Below, piece by piece: positions 44,076-52,704 of a stretch of DNA of 64,000 bases. Below the pieces are notes generated by a model that was given only the letters and a program-made list of their open reading frames with translations, was not told where the DNA came from and searched no databases. The stretch comes from Actinomadura xylanilytica (lineage in GTDB: Bacteria; Actinomycetota; Actinomycetes; Streptosporangiales; Streptosporangiaceae): the NCBI RefSeq assembly GCF_030283145.1, contig NZ_JASNWE010000001.1, positions 742,690-806,689 on the forward strand, read 5' to 3'. The position numbers and the translations under genes were made by a program. Position 1 is the first letter of the stretch. Each line of letters begins with the position of its first letter.

Positions 44076-44675
44076 ATGGGCTGCGTGGACGCCGAGCAGG
44101 TCACGATGCTGCGCGAAGTACTGGCGGCCAGCGGATGGCTGGACCGCACCCGGGAGTTCGGACGGGCACTGCGCGTGACCTCGCGCACCCCCGGCGGGCT
44201 GCTGCTGGTGGGCACCCCGGCCGAGGACCCCTGGCACCTGGCCGCGCACCTGGACGACGAGAGCAGGCTCGGCGAACTGCCCGGCCTGTCGCCCACGCTG
44301 GTGCGCTGGTCGCCGCCGCCGGGCGCGCCCGCGCATCTGCGGGTCGGGCTGGAGCGGCTGGAGGCGGCCCGGCGCGGCGAGACGCTGTTCGTGGTCGCCG
44401 GGGAGAACGCGCCGGTACCGCTGCTCGAACGGGTCGACGACGCGCGCCGCACCGGCGCGACCGTGCTGGCGCTGGAGAGCGGCGACCGGGAACTGCGCGG
44501 GCTGGCGCACGAGGCGCTGACCGTCCCGGCCGACGAGACGCTGGTCTCGTTCGAGGGCGCGCAGCACCTGGTCAGCGCGGCGGCCGGCGAGGAGCCGGCC
44601 GCCCGGCAGGGCCGCGGCCTGCGCCGCCGGCTGGCCCGGCTGCTGGAGACCGTCAGCGGCCCCACCCTGGACTGA
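44076..44675 (+). CDS. Hypothetical protein, conserved style in actinobacteria
   Basis: A 199-residue protein with alternating strands and helices and no membrane segment. Motif-like parts are LREVLAASGWLDRTREFGRAL, the strand TPGGLLLVGTPAEDPWHLAAHLDDESRLGEL and a basic C-terminal helix (RQGRGLRRRLARLLE). The start is uncertain between ATG 44076 and GTG 44085. It is divergent from npdG with about 90 bp between them. I do not recognise the family and give no function, though the coding signal is good throughout. Confidence 0.62.
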   Translation: MGCVDAEQVTMLREVLAASGWLDRTREFGRALRVTSRTPGGLLLVGTPAEDPWHLAAHLDDESRLGELPGLSPTLVRWSPPPGAPAHLRVGLERLEAARRGETLFVVAGENAPVPLLERVDDARRTGATVLALESGDRELRGLAHEALTVPADETLVSFEGAQHLVSAAAGEEPAARQGRGLRRRLARLLETVSGPTLD

Positions 44676-44728
44676 CCGACGCCGCCGGCCGGGGGGCCGG
44701 CCGGCGCCGGGGCCGGCGGATCAGGCGG

Positions 44729-44905
44729 TCAGTCGTCGTCCTGCCTGCGCCACTGCTCGTTGCGCTCGCCGGCCCGCTTCAACGCGCCCGCGGCGGCCGT
44801 CTCCGACTCGTACGGGCCCATCCGGTCCTTGTCGGGGCAGCCCGGCCCGTGCTCGACCTTCAGGTGCTTCAGGCAGAACCACCAGTCCCCCTCACCCTCG
44901 CCCAT
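44729..44905 (-). CDS. Small Cys/His protein, possible zinc-binding
   Basis: A 58-residue protein read from an ATG at 44905 to a TGA at 44729, short enough to be missed by usual length cut-offs. It begins MGEGEGDWWFCLKHLK and ends in a charged RRQDDD tail. Cys11, His14, His19 and Cys23 form C-x2-H-x4-H-x3-C spacing, consistent with one bound zinc ion; the remainder is an acidic/basic amphipathic helix. Coding frame is clean and the gene lies between the hypothetical gene at 44076 and map, divergent from map by 68 bp. The family looks conserved in actinobacteria in my recollection, but no function is known. Confidence 0.7.
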   Translation of the reverse strand: MGEGEGDWWFCLKHLKVEHGPGCPDKDRMGPYESETAAAGALKRAGERNEQWRRQDDD

Positions 44906-44973
44906 CGGATCCCTCCGCTCTCACCGGTCGTCTCCGGGTCGTGCCCCGGGACGGCTGACTACACTCCATCACT

Positions 44974-45825
44974 ATGACGACCCAGCTCCTCCGGCCCGGC
45001 CAGGTGTCCCCCATGCGGAAGGTCCCCGCGCACATTCCGCGCCCGGAGTACGTCGGCAAGAAGCATCCGAGGACCGGGGAACCCGACGTCAAGACGCCCG
45101 AGATCATCGAGAGGATGCGGGTGGCCGGGCGGATCGCCGCGCAGGCGCTGGCCGAGGTCGGCCGGAACGTGCGGCCCGGCGTCACCACCGACGAACTCGA
45201 CGTCATCGGGCACGAGTTCATGCTCGACCACGGCGCCTACCCGTCCACCCTCGGCTACCGGGGCTTCCCGAAGTCGCTGTGCACCTCGGTCAACGAGGTG
45301 ATCTGCCACGGCATCCCCGACGACACGGTGCTGCGCGACGGCGACATCGTCAACGTCGACATCACCGCGTTCATCGACGGCGTGCACGGCGACACCGACG
45401 CGACCTACCTGTGCGGCGACGTCGCCGAGGAGTCGCGGCTGCTGGTCGAGCGGACCCACGAGGCGACCCTGCGCGGCATCCGCGCGGCCAAGCCGGGGCG
45501 CGCGCTCAACGTGATCGGCCGGGTCATCGAGTCGTACGCCAAGCGGTTCGGGTACGGGGTGGTGCGCGACTTCACCGGGCACGGCATCGGCACCACGTTC
45601 CACTCGGGACTGGTGGTGCCGCACTACGACGATCCGGCCGCCACCAGGATCATCGAGCCGGGGATGACGTTCACCGTCGAGCCGATGCTCACCCTCGGCA
45701 CGCACGACTACGACCTGTGGCCGGACGGTTGGACGGTGGTCACCAAGGACCGCAGGCGGACGGCCCAGTTCGAGCATACGATCCTGGTGACCGAGGACGG
45801 CCACGAGATCCTGACCCTGCCGTGA
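44974..45825 (+). CDS. map: Type I methionine aminopeptidase with N-terminal extension
   Basis: This 283-residue protein removes the initiator methionine from new proteins. All five metal ligands appear: Asp in [11 protein letters not shown] and HGDTDATYL, His in [12 protein letters not shown], Glu in TVEPML and Glu in [11 protein letters not shown]. It carries an extra N-terminal segment of about 40 residues with proline-rich [14 protein letters not shown], as in the MetAP1c type of M. tuberculosis, thought to contact the ribosome. The ATG at 44974 follows the expected spacing. It is a housekeeping gene, the last marker of the conserved block here. Confidence 0.94.
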   Translation: MTTQLLRPGQVSPMRKVPAHIPRPEYVGKKHPRTGEPDVKTPEIIERMRVAGRIAAQALAEVGRNVRPGVTTDELDVIGHEFMLDHGAYPSTLGYRGFPKSLCTSVNEVICHGIPDDTVLRDGDIVNVDITAFIDGVHGDTDATYLCGDVAEESRLLVERTHEATLRGIRAAKPGRALNVIGRVIESYAKRFGYGVVRDFTGHGIGTTFHSGLVVPHYDDPAATRIIEPGMTFTVEPMLTLGTHDYDLWPDGWTVVTKDRRRTAQFEHTILVTEDGHEILTLP

Positions 45826-45901
45826 CCCCATCCTGACCGACATTCCGCGTACAAAAAGGATCTAGAGTCCAAATCACCCATACCGGCCGGGAGATCTCTA
45901 G

Positions 45902-46579
45902 ATGAACGCTCCAGCGCCGTACGAACCGCGAGTCCCTTCCGACAGCATGCCGCCCGGACGGGCCGCGATGAGCGTGACCTGGGCGGCGCTGCCGTTCCTG
46001 ACGCTCGGATACGCCACTCCGTTCACCTTCCTCGCCGCGGCGCTCTGGCGCCGCAGCGCGCACCTGCTGGTGTCCTCGGTGGCCTATGTCGGACTGTTCG
46101 CCCTGCTGCTGACCCTGCTCGGCAGGGACGGCGCCCAGGGCGCGGCGGGGGTCGTCGCGTTCCTGCTGGCGGTGGTGGGCTGCGGGCACGCGTTCCTGAT
46201 CAGGCGCCGCGTGTTCGACCCGCACGGGCTGTCCGGGCTGGGCAACGAGGCGGTCATCGAGCGGGTCCGGCGGCAGCGGCTGCTGCGCGAGAAGGCCCGC
46301 CGGCTCGCGGCCGACGACCCGGGCCTCGCCCGCGAGCTGCGGATCGGCCGGCCCGACCTGCGGCGCCAGTACAACGACGGCGGGCTGGTCGACGTCAACC
46401 ACGCGCCCGCCGAGGCCCTGACGCTGCTGCCGGGCATCACGCCGGCGCTGGCGGTCCAGATCGAGCGGGTCCGCGCCGAGACCGGCGGCTTCATGTCCGC
46501 CGAGGAGATGTCGGCCATGGCGGGCCTCCCGCCGGGCATCACGGGAGACCTGGCCGACTACGCCGTCTTCATCCGCTGA
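45902..46579 (+). CDS. Membrane protein with C-terminal ComEA-like helix-hairpin-helix
   Basis: A 225-residue protein. Three hydrophobic segments lie near residues 27-48, 54-72 and 78-98, then a basic linker (VRRQRLLREKARRLAADD). The C-terminal 65 residues form a helix-hairpin-helix of the ComEA type: VDVNHAPAEALTLLPGITPALAVQIERVRAETGGF and so on. ComEA binds DNA in natural transformation, so membrane-bound DNA binding is possible, but no other competence genes are nearby. Alternatively it is a membrane-linked DNA-repair accessory, given the LigD-like gene 20 bp downstream. The start ATG at 45902 is preceded by GGGAGA. Confidence 0.75.
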   Translation: MNAPAPYEPRVPSDSMPPGRAAMSVTWAALPFLTLGYATPFTFLAAALWRRSAHLLVSSVAYVGLFALLLTLLGRDGAQGAAGVVAFLLAVVGCGHAFLIRRRVFDPHGLSGLGNEAVIERVRRQRLLREKARRLAADDPGLARELRIGRPDLRRQYNDGGLVDVNHAPAEALTLLPGITPALAVQIERVRAETGGFMSAEEMSAMAGLPPGITGDLADYAVFIR

Positions 46580-46598
46580 CCGCGGGCAGGAGCCGGGC

Positions 46599-47672
46599 GT
46601 GGGCGCGGGCAGGCGACGGGGCCAGGGGCAGGACGAGGGCGAGCCGGTCGGATCCGACCGGCTCGCCCGCTATCGCGGCCGGCGCGACGCGGACCGGACC
46701 CCCGAGCCCGTCCCGGACTTCCCCGGCGACGCGGGGCCACAAGCGGACGGCGGGCCACAAGCGGACGGCGCCCGGTTCGTCGTGCAGGAGCACCACGCCA
46801 GCAGCCTGCACTGGGACCTCCGGCTGGAGCGCGACGGCGTGCTGGTCTCCTGGGCGGTGCCCAAGGGGATCCCGCTCGACCCCGCGACCGACCGCCTCGC
46901 GGTGCACACTGAAGATCATCCGCTGGAGTACGCGGCGTTCGAGGGCCGGATCCCCAAGGGCGAGTACGGCGCCGGGCAAATGATGATCTGGGATCAGGGG
47001 TGTTACGAGACCGAGAAATGGTCGGACCGTGAGGTCAAAGTGGTACTCCACGGTTCCCGGGTCTCCGGGCTGTACGTACTGTTCAGAACCGGCGGCCCGG
47101 GCGGCCGGAACTGGATGATCCACCGGATGGATCCGCCGGCCGATCCGGACGCCGAGCCACTGCCCCGGGGGCTGCGGCCGATGCTCCCCGAGCGGCGCGC
47201 GCGGCTCCCCCGCGACCAGGGCGGCCACGGGTTCGAGTTCGCCTGGGGCGGGCGCCGGCTGCTCGCCGCGATCGAGGGCGGACGGGCCCGCTTCACCGAC
47301 GGCCGGGGCCGCGCGGCCGAGCCCCCGGCCGGGCTGGCCGCCCCGCTCGGCGCGGCGCTCGGCGCCCGTCCGGCACTGCTCGACGGCGAGCTCGCGGAGG
47401 TGGACGGGCGGCCGGTCTACATGGTCTTCGACCTGCTGCACCTCGACGGCCGCCCGCTCCTCTCCGCCCCGTACGAGGAGCGGCGGCGCCGCCTCGACGG
47501 GCTGGAGCTGGACGGCCCGCACCGGCGGACCGCGCCGTGGTTCCCCGGGGAGGGCACCGCCGTCCGCGACACCGCGCGCGAGCAGGGGCTCCCCGGCATC
47601 GTCGCCAAGCGGCTCGGCTCGCCCTACGAGCCGGGCGAACGGTCTGGCGCCTGGCGCTACCTCCCCCTTTGA
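46599..47672 (+). CDS. LigD-type 3'-phosphoesterase fused to degenerate ligase domain
   Basis: A 357-residue protein. Residues about 55-185 are the LigD phosphoesterase domain: RFVVQEHHASSLHWDLRLERDG (the His and Arg that process 3' ends), then HPLEYAAFEGRIPKGEYGAGQMM. The last 150 residues resemble the ATP-dependent ligase adenylation domain, but the nucleotidyl lysine motif KWDG is replaced by FAWGGRR, and EGIVAKR by PGIVAKR; only YMVFDLLHLDG is well kept. The ligase half is therefore likely inactive and perhaps a DNA-binding scaffold. GTG at 46599 follows AGGAG. It overlaps the next gene, on the other strand, by 16 bp. Role in end-processing is inferred. Confidence 0.85.
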   Translation: MGAGRRRGQGQDEGEPVGSDRLARYRGRRDADRTPEPVPDFPGDAGPQADGGPQADGARFVVQEHHASSLHWDLRLERDGVLVSWAVPKGIPLDPATDRLAVHTEDHPLEYAAFEGRIPKGEYGAGQMMIWDQGCYETEKWSDREVKVVLHGSRVSGLYVLFRTGGPGGRNWMIHRMDPPADPDAEPLPRGLRPMLPERRARLPRDQGGHGFEFAWGGRRLLAAIEGGRARFTDGRGRAAEPPAGLAAPLGAALGARPALLDGELAEVDGRPVYMVFDLLHLDGRPLLSAPYEERRRRLDGLELDGPHRRTAPWFPGEGTAVRDTAREQGLPGIVAKRLGSPYEPGERSGAWRYLPL

Positions 47673-48610
47673 GCACCCTCGTCCGCGCCGGTGTCGACGC
47701 TCGCGCCCGCGTCGTCGTCGTCGGCGCCCGCGCCGACGGCCGAGTCGGTCTCGGTATCGGTATCGGTATCGGCGGGAGCGGTGTCGGCGGGGACGGCGTA
47801 CGAGCCGAGCGGGATGACCAAGGGCGCGCCGGTCACCGGGTCCTCGATCACCTTGGCGGGCAGCCCGAACACCGCGTCCAGCAGCTCCTCGGTCAGCACC
47901 TCGGCCGGCGCGCCCTGCGCGACCACCGCGCCGTCGCGCATCGCGACGAGGCGGCGGGCGTAGCGGGCCGCGAGGTTGAGGTCGTGCAGCACCATCACGA
48001 CGGTGCGGCCGTCGTCGCGCTGGAGCCGGGTGACCAGTTCGAGGACCTCGACCTGGTGGGCGAGGTCGAGGTAGGTGGTCGGCTCGTCCAGGAGCAGCAG
48101 GCCGGTGTCCTGGGCCAGCGCCATGGAGATCCACACGCGCTGCCGCTGGCCGCCCGACAGCTCGTCCAGCGGGCTGGCCGCGTGCTCCAGCATGCCGGTG
48201 CGGGCGAGCGCGGCGTCCACCGCCGCCTCGTCGCCGGGCGACCACTGCCGGTACCACGCCTGGTGGGGGTGCCGGCCGCGCGCGACGAGGTCGGCGACGG
48301 TGAGGCCCTCGGGTGCCTGCGGCGCCTGCGGCAGCACCGCCATCCGGCGGGCCACCTCCTTGGTCGGCATCCGGGCGATGTCGGCGCCGTCCAGGACCAC
48401 CTGGCCGCCGCGCGGCTTGAGCAGCCGGCCGAGGCCGCGCAGCAGGGTCGACTTGCCGCAGCCGTTCGGGCCGATGATCGCGGTGGTGCCGGCGCCGGAC
48501 AGGTCGAGCGAGAGCCCGTCCACGACGACCCGGTCGCCGTAGCCGAGCCGCAGGCCGCGGGCCGCGAGGCCGGACGGCGCGGGCGTGGAGGAGCTGGCCG
48601 GGAGGGTCAC
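47657..48610 (-). CDS. Ferric-siderophore ABC transporter ATP-binding protein
   Basis: A 317-residue FecE/FepC-type ATPase. Walker A is GPNGCGKSTLLRGLGRLLKP, the signature is ELSGGQRQRVWIS, Walker B is LLLLDEPTTYLD and the switch is VLHDLNLAARYA. The GTG at 48610 overlaps the second permease stop by four bases. After residue 275 there is an unusual acidic, low-complexity tail with DTDTDTETD and DDDD runs, encoded partly by a GGTATC hexamer repeat at 47745-47772. The tail is absent from typical relatives. It powers import of siderophore-bound iron together with the permeases and binding protein at 48607-51813. Confidence 0.92.
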   Translation of the reverse strand: MTLPASSSTPAPSGLAARGLRLGYGDRVVVDGLSLDLSGAGTTAIIGPNGCGKSTLLRGLGRLLKPRGGQVVLDGADIARMPTKEVARRMAVLPQAPQAPEGLTVADLVARGRHPHQAWYRQWSPGDEAAVDAALARTGMLEHAASPLDELSGGQRQRVWISMALAQDTGLLLLDEPTTYLDLAHQVEVLELVTRLQRDDGRTVVMVLHDLNLAARYARRLVAMRDGAVVAQGAPAEVLTEELLDAVFGLPAKVIEDPVTGAPLVIPLGSYAVPADTAPADTDTDTETDSAVGAGADDDDAGASVDTGADEGAQRGR

Positions 48611-49716
48611 AGGGCCGCCTTTCGCCGGGACCGGACGAGCAGGTAGAGCAGGAAGGGGGCGCCGAGCACCGCGGTGACCACGCCCACGGGCAGCTCGACG
48701 GCGCCGAACGCGGTGCGCGCGATGAGGTCGGCGCCGACGGTGAGCACGGCGCCGATCACCAGCGAGCCGACCAACGGCGGACGGGCCGTGCCGGACAGCC
48801 GCAGCGCGATCTGCGGCGCGGCCAGCCCGACGAACTCGACCGGCCCGGCCGCGGCGGTGGCGATGGAGGCGAGCGCGATGGCGGCCAGGATCAGCAGCGA
48901 GCGGTCGCGGTCGACGCGCAGCCCGAGCGCCCTGGCCGGGTCGTCGCCCAAGCGCAGCGCGCCGAGGGTGAACGCGCCGATCAGCACGAGCGGGACGAGC
49001 ACCGCGAGCGCCAGCGCGAGCGGCCGGACGTGCTCCCAGCCGCGCGCGTTGAGGCTGCCGGTGATCCAGGCCATCGCGCGTCCGGCGTCGTTGACGTCGC
49101 CGAGGGTGAACAGCCACCACTTGACGTTGGCGGCGACACCGGTGACGCCGATGCCGACCAGGATCAGCCGGTAGCCGTCCAGGCCGTTCCGCCAGGCGAG
49201 CAGGTAGACGGCCAGGCCGCCGACCAGGCCGCCGGCGAGCGCGGCGAGCGGGATCCCGATCGAGGCGAGGGCACCGCCCGCGCCGCCGGCCGCGCTGCCG
49301 GTGGCGACCATCGCGGCGACCACGGTGACGCTGGCGCCCGCGGTGATGCCGAGGGTGTCGGGGCTGGCCAGCGCGTTGCGGGAGATCGCCTGGGTGAGCG
49401 CGCCGGCCAGGCCGAGCGCGGCGCCGACCAGCGCGCCGGTGAGCGCGCGGGGCAGCCGCAGCTCCATCACGACGAAGTGGTTCTCGGGGGCGCCGAGCAG
49501 GGCGCGGAACACCTCGCCGACGCCGATCGGGAAGTCGCCGCGGCCGATGTCGAGCGCCATGAACAGCGCGAGCAGGACGAGGCCGGCGAGCACCACCAGC
49601 ACCGAGCGCGGACGGACCCGGAACGACACGTGCGCCGTCCGCAGCGTGCGGGCGCCCGCCGGGCCCGCCGCCGCCTTCGGAGCGGTCGACCCCGCCGAAC
49701 CTCCCAGCAGTCTCAC
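48607..49716 (-). CDS. Ferric-siderophore ABC transporter permease 2
   Basis: A 369-residue FecCD-family membrane protein with about nine to ten transmembrane helices. The family stretch LPRALTGALVGAALGLAGALTQAISRNALASPDTLGITAGA is clear, as is the coupling loop LGDDPARALGLRVDRDR near residue 265. GTG at 49716 overlaps the stop of permease 1 (GTGA), so synthesis is coupled. The first 28 residues are a poorly conserved Gly/Ala-rich segment. It forms the transport pore with the product of the preceding gene. Substrate is a ferric-siderophore complex, inferred from family and the iron box upstream. Confidence 0.9.
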   Translation of the reverse strand: MRLLGGSAGSTAPKAAAGPAGARTLRTAHVSFRVRPRSVLVVLAGLVLLALFMALDIGRGDFPIGVGEVFRALLGAPENHFVVMELRLPRALTGALVGAALGLAGALTQAISRNALASPDTLGITAGASVTVVAAMVATGSAAGGAGGALASIGIPLAALAGGLVGGLAVYLLAWRNGLDGYRLILVGIGVTGVAANVKWWLFTLGDVNDAGRAMAWITGSLNARGWEHVRPLALALAVLVPLVLIGAFTLGALRLGDDPARALGLRVDRDRSLLILAAIALASIATAAAGPVEFVGLAAPQIALRLSGTARPPLVGSLVIGAVLTVGADLIARTAFGAVELPVGVVTAVLGAPFLLYLLVRSRRKAAL

Positions 49717-50732
49717 AGCCGGACCACCTTCCTGCGCCGGACCAGCGCGACGAAGAAGGGCCCGCCGATCAGCGCGAGCATGATGCCGACCTCCAGTTCG
49801 CCGGGGCGGGCCACGATCCGTCCGACGACGTCGGCGGCGAGCAGCAGCGCGGCGCCGAGCAGCCCCGCGAAGGGCAGCAGCCAGCGGTGGTCGGGGCCCG
49901 ACAGGGCGCGGGCCAGGTGCGGGACGATCAGGCCGAGGAAGGCCAGCGCCCCGCAGGCGGCGACAGCGGCGCCGGTCAGCAGCGTGATCGCGGTGATGCC
50001 GATCGCGCGGGTGAGCCGGATCCGGTGCCCGAGGGACCGGGCGACGTCCTCGCCGAGGGCCAGCGCGTTCAGGCCGGGCGCGTTCACCATCGCCAGCACC
50101 AGCCCGGCGAGGACGAACGGCAGGAGCTGCGGCAGCAGGCCGGCGTCGCGTCCGGCGAGCGCCCCGGCCTGCCAGAACCGGTAGGTGTCCATGGCCTGCT
50201 GGTCGATCAGCACCAGGCCGGAGATCAGCCCGTGCAGCAGCGCGGTCACCGCGGCCCCGGCGAGGGCGAGGGTGAGCGGCGTGGCGCCGCCCCGGCCCGC
50301 GCCGCCGAGCGCGAAGACCAGCAGGCTGGCGAGCAGCGCGCCGGCGAACCCGAACCAGATGTAGGTGTTCAGGCCGGTGACGCCGAGGGTGAAGATGCCG
50401 AGCACCATCGCGAACGCGGCGCCCTGGGTGACGCCGAGCAGGCCGGGGTCGGCGAGCGGGTTGCGGGTGTGGCCCTGGGCGAGCGCGCCCGCGACGCCGA
50501 GCGCGACGCCGGCCAGCAGCCCGAATCCGGTGCGCGGGAGGCGCAGGGACCGGACGACGATGTCCTCCTCGCTGCCCGAGGGGTGGAACAGCGCGCCCCA
50601 CACGTCGGTGACGGGCACCTGCTTGGCGCCGACGACGACGCTCGCCAGGGCGGCGAGCGCGGCCAGCAAGACGAGCGCGAGCAGCACCGGCGTCCGGTGC
50701 CGGCGCAGGACGGGGAGCACGGCGACGCTCAC
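49713..50732 (-). CDS. Ferric-siderophore ABC transporter permease 1
   Basis: A 339-residue FecCD-family permease, with about ten membrane helices. The signature stretch reads LPRTGFGLLAGVALGVAGALAQGHTRNPLADPGLLGVTQGA; the coupling segment is LGEDVARSLGHRIRLTR. The start chosen is GTG at 50732 (GAGGGGG upstream); the longer frame to 50795 runs into the iron box and is rejected. It is the first gene of the leftward operon and faces the binding-protein gene across the iron-box region. Expression should rise when iron is scarce. Confidence 0.9.
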   Translation of the reverse strand: MSVAVLPVLRRHRTPVLLALVLLAALAALASVVVGAKQVPVTDVWGALFHPSGSEEDIVVRSLRLPRTGFGLLAGVALGVAGALAQGHTRNPLADPGLLGVTQGAAFAMVLGIFTLGVTGLNTYIWFGFAGALLASLLVFALGGAGRGGATPLTLALAGAAVTALLHGLISGLVLIDQQAMDTYRFWQAGALAGRDAGLLPQLLPFVLAGLVLAMVNAPGLNALALGEDVARSLGHRIRLTRAIGITAITLLTGAAVAACGALAFLGLIVPHLARALSGPDHRWLLPFAGLLGAALLLAADVVGRIVARPGELEVGIMLALIGGPFFVALVRRRKVVRL

Positions 50733-50767
50733 CCTGACCCCCTCTTCATGTGCAGGTCGCAATATGC

Positions 50768-50806
50768 TTAGGTAAGCCTTACTTTTAACAGGCAAGGCTT
50801 ACCTAA
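50768..50806. promoter_or_regulatory. Divergent iron-box dyad (IdeR/DmdR-type)
   Basis: TTAGGTAAGCCTT at 50768-50780 and its exact complement AAGGCTTACCTAA at 50794-50806 are separated by 13 bases. Each arm matches the TTAGGTTAGGCTAACCTAA iron-box core used by DtxR/IdeR/DmdR regulators. The dyad lies between the oppositely oriented permease and binding-protein genes, ending 17 bp before the latter's ATG, so one iron-dependent repressor could shut both. Confidence 0.85.
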
Positions 50807-50823
50807 TCGATAAGGAATACTAG

Positions 50824-51813
50824 ATGAGGATCTCCCCGCTCCGGCGCACCGCCGTCGGCGTCGCCCTCACCGCCCTCACCGCGCTCGGCCTGGGCGCCTG
50901 CGGCTCGTCCGGAGACGGGGACGGCGGCGGCGCCCCGCTGCGCACCGTCCAGCACGCGATGGGCACCACCAAGATCTTCAAGGAGCCGAAGCGGGTCGTC
51001 GCGCTCGACCAGGCGTTCGTCGACGCGGCGGTGACGCTGGACGCCGACGTGTACGGGTACACCTCCTACCGTTCGATCGAGGAGAAGCTGCCCGACTACC
51101 TCGGCGAGGCCGGGCGCGCGCACGGCGCGCAGGCGCAGTCGGTCGGCACCCTCACCGAGCCGAGCCTGGAGAAGATCAGCGCGCTCAAGCCCGACCTGAT
51201 CCTGTCGGCGAAGGTGCGGCACGAGGCGCTGTACGGCAAGCTCGCGCAGATCGCCCCGACGGTCTTCAGCGAGACCACCGGCGGGACATGGAAGGACAAC
51301 ATCCGGCTGACCGCCAAGGCGCTCGGCCGGGAGCCGCTGGCCGAGCAGCGCATCAAGGAGTACGAGACGCGCGCCGGGGCCATCGGCGCCGAGATCGCGA
51401 AGAAGAACGACGGGAAGCTGCCGACCATCGCGGTCGCGCGCTTCACCGACGAGCCGACGGTCCGGCTCTACACCGAGAACTCCTACTCGGGCATCGTGCT
51501 CAAGGATGTCGGGTTCCCCCGGCCGGAGGGCCAGCCGACCAGCAAGGAGATCGCGGTCGACCTGAGCGAGGAGCGGATCAAGGACCTGGACGCCGACCGG
51601 ATCTTCATCGCCACCTACACGGGTGGCGAGGGCAAGTCCACCCAGGTCCAGGCCAAGTTCAAGAACAACCCGCTGTGGGGGAAGCTCAAGGGCGGCACGC
51701 AGGAGGTCCCCGACGTCACCTGGATGAGCGCGGTCGGCCTCCAGGGCGCGCACGCCATGCTCGACGACGTGGCCAAGACCTTCGGCGTCGACCCGGTGCG
51801 CAAGGCGGCCTGA
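50824..51813 (+). CDS. Iron-siderophore ABC transporter substrate-binding lipoprotein
   Basis: A 329-residue FepB/FhuD-type binding protein. The signal peptide ends in lipobox LGLGAC (Cys26). The family segment KRVVALDQAFVDAAVTLDADVYGY and the long backbone helix of this class (around residues 170-195) are visible. The ATG at 50824 follows AAGGA. It captures ferric-siderophore outside the membrane for the two permeases encoded leftward. It starts the rightward unit with the fhuF-like gene, which begins 4 bp after its stop. No siderophore synthase is in the window, so xenosiderophore use is possible. Confidence 0.92.
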   Translation: MRISPLRRTAVGVALTALTALGLGACGSSGDGDGGGAPLRTVQHAMGTTKIFKEPKRVVALDQAFVDAAVTLDADVYGYTSYRSIEEKLPDYLGEAGRAHGAQAQSVGTLTEPSLEKISALKPDLILSAKVRHEALYGKLAQIAPTVFSETTGGTWKDNIRLTAKALGREPLAEQRIKEYETRAGAIGAEIAKKNDGKLPTIAVARFTDEPTVRLYTENSYSGIVLKDVGFPRPEGQPTSKEIAVDLSEERIKDLDADRIFIATYTGGEGKSTQVQAKFKNNPLWGKLKGGTQEVPDVTWMSAVGLQGAHAMLDDVAKTFGVDPVRKAA

Positions 51814-51816
51814 CCG

Positions 51817-52533
51817 ATGACCGCCGGCACCATCGCGGAGACCGTCCCGTTCGGCGAGCTGCGGGCGGGCGCCGGGCCCGGTTGGCGGCCGGTCACCGAC
51901 CCGGGCGTCCTGGACGGCCTGAGGGCCTCCATCGCGGCCCGCTACGGGGCGCCCCCGCACGTCGCCGCCGCGCTCGCCTGGAAGGCGTACTCGTGGCAGG
52001 CGGCGTTCCCCGTGGCGCTCGGCTGGGTGCGCGGGCGCCGGGTGCCGCTGATGACGGCCGGGCACACCGTGGTCCGCATGCTGGACGACGGCTCCGGCGT
52101 CGCCGTCGGCCTGCGCGAGGTGGCCGTGGGCGTCACCGCGGCCGACCCGTGGGCGGGACGGCCCGGCACCGTGGTCGTCCCGGACGAGGCGGCGCTGGCC
52201 GGCCTCGTCCGCGACACCCTGCTGCACGGCCACCTCGCCCCAATGGTCCGCGCGCTGCGCGCGCGCACGCGGGTGGGCGAGCGTCCGCTGTGGGGGTCGG
52301 TGGCCGAGGCGCTCGCCGCGCCCATGTCCGGACGGCACGCGGGCGAGGTCCCCGGCGCCGCGGCGGACGCGGCGGCGCTGCTCGCCCGGCTCGGCGCCCC
52401 GGTGGCCGGGCTCGTCGAACCGTCCGCCGAGCCGGTCGGCGTACGCCGCCGGACGTGCTGCCTGTGGGCCTCGCTCCCCGGCCGCTCCCCCTGCGGGACC
52501 TGCTGCCTCAAACGGGACGGCGAGGGCGGCTAG
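51817..52533 (+). CDS. FhuF-like ferric siderophore reductase
   Basis: A 238-residue (2Fe-2S) protein of the FhuF/siderophore reductase family, which releases iron from the imported complex by reduction. The diagnostic C-terminal cysteine motif is RRTCCLWASLPGRSPCGTCC, giving C-C-x10-C-x2-C for the cluster. The N-terminal part is helical with a conserved AAALAWKAYSWQ. It follows the binding-protein gene by 4 bp and would be iron-regulated through the dyad at 50768. The cytoplasmic site of action completes the uptake route: binding, import, reduction. Confidence 0.88.
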   Translation: MTAGTIAETVPFGELRAGAGPGWRPVTDPGVLDGLRASIAARYGAPPHVAAALAWKAYSWQAAFPVALGWVRGRRVPLMTAGHTVVRMLDDGSGVAVGLREVAVGVTAADPWAGRPGTVVVPDEAALAGLVRDTLLHGHLAPMVRALRARTRVGERPLWGSVAEALAAPMSGRHAGEVPGAAADAAALLARLGAPVAGLVEPSAEPVGVRRRTCCLWASLPGRSPCGTCCLKRDGEGG

Positions 52534-52704
52534 GACTCCCGCCGAGCCCCGCCGCCCGCGCCCTTCCGAGGAACCGGACCGGCCCGCACCACATCTAAAG
52601 GTGCACATCGCCTGCTTCCGGCGCGTCGCCACTGATATTGATCGGTAGCGGGTTAGAGTCCGGCCGGGCCGGGCGAAACGGGCGGAAGGCGGGGGAACGG
52701 CGCA

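Noticed and set aside
52534..52704. LexA/SOS box before the YdjM-like gene
   Set aside because: No clear actinobacterial GAAC-n4-GTTC type sequence was found in the gap.
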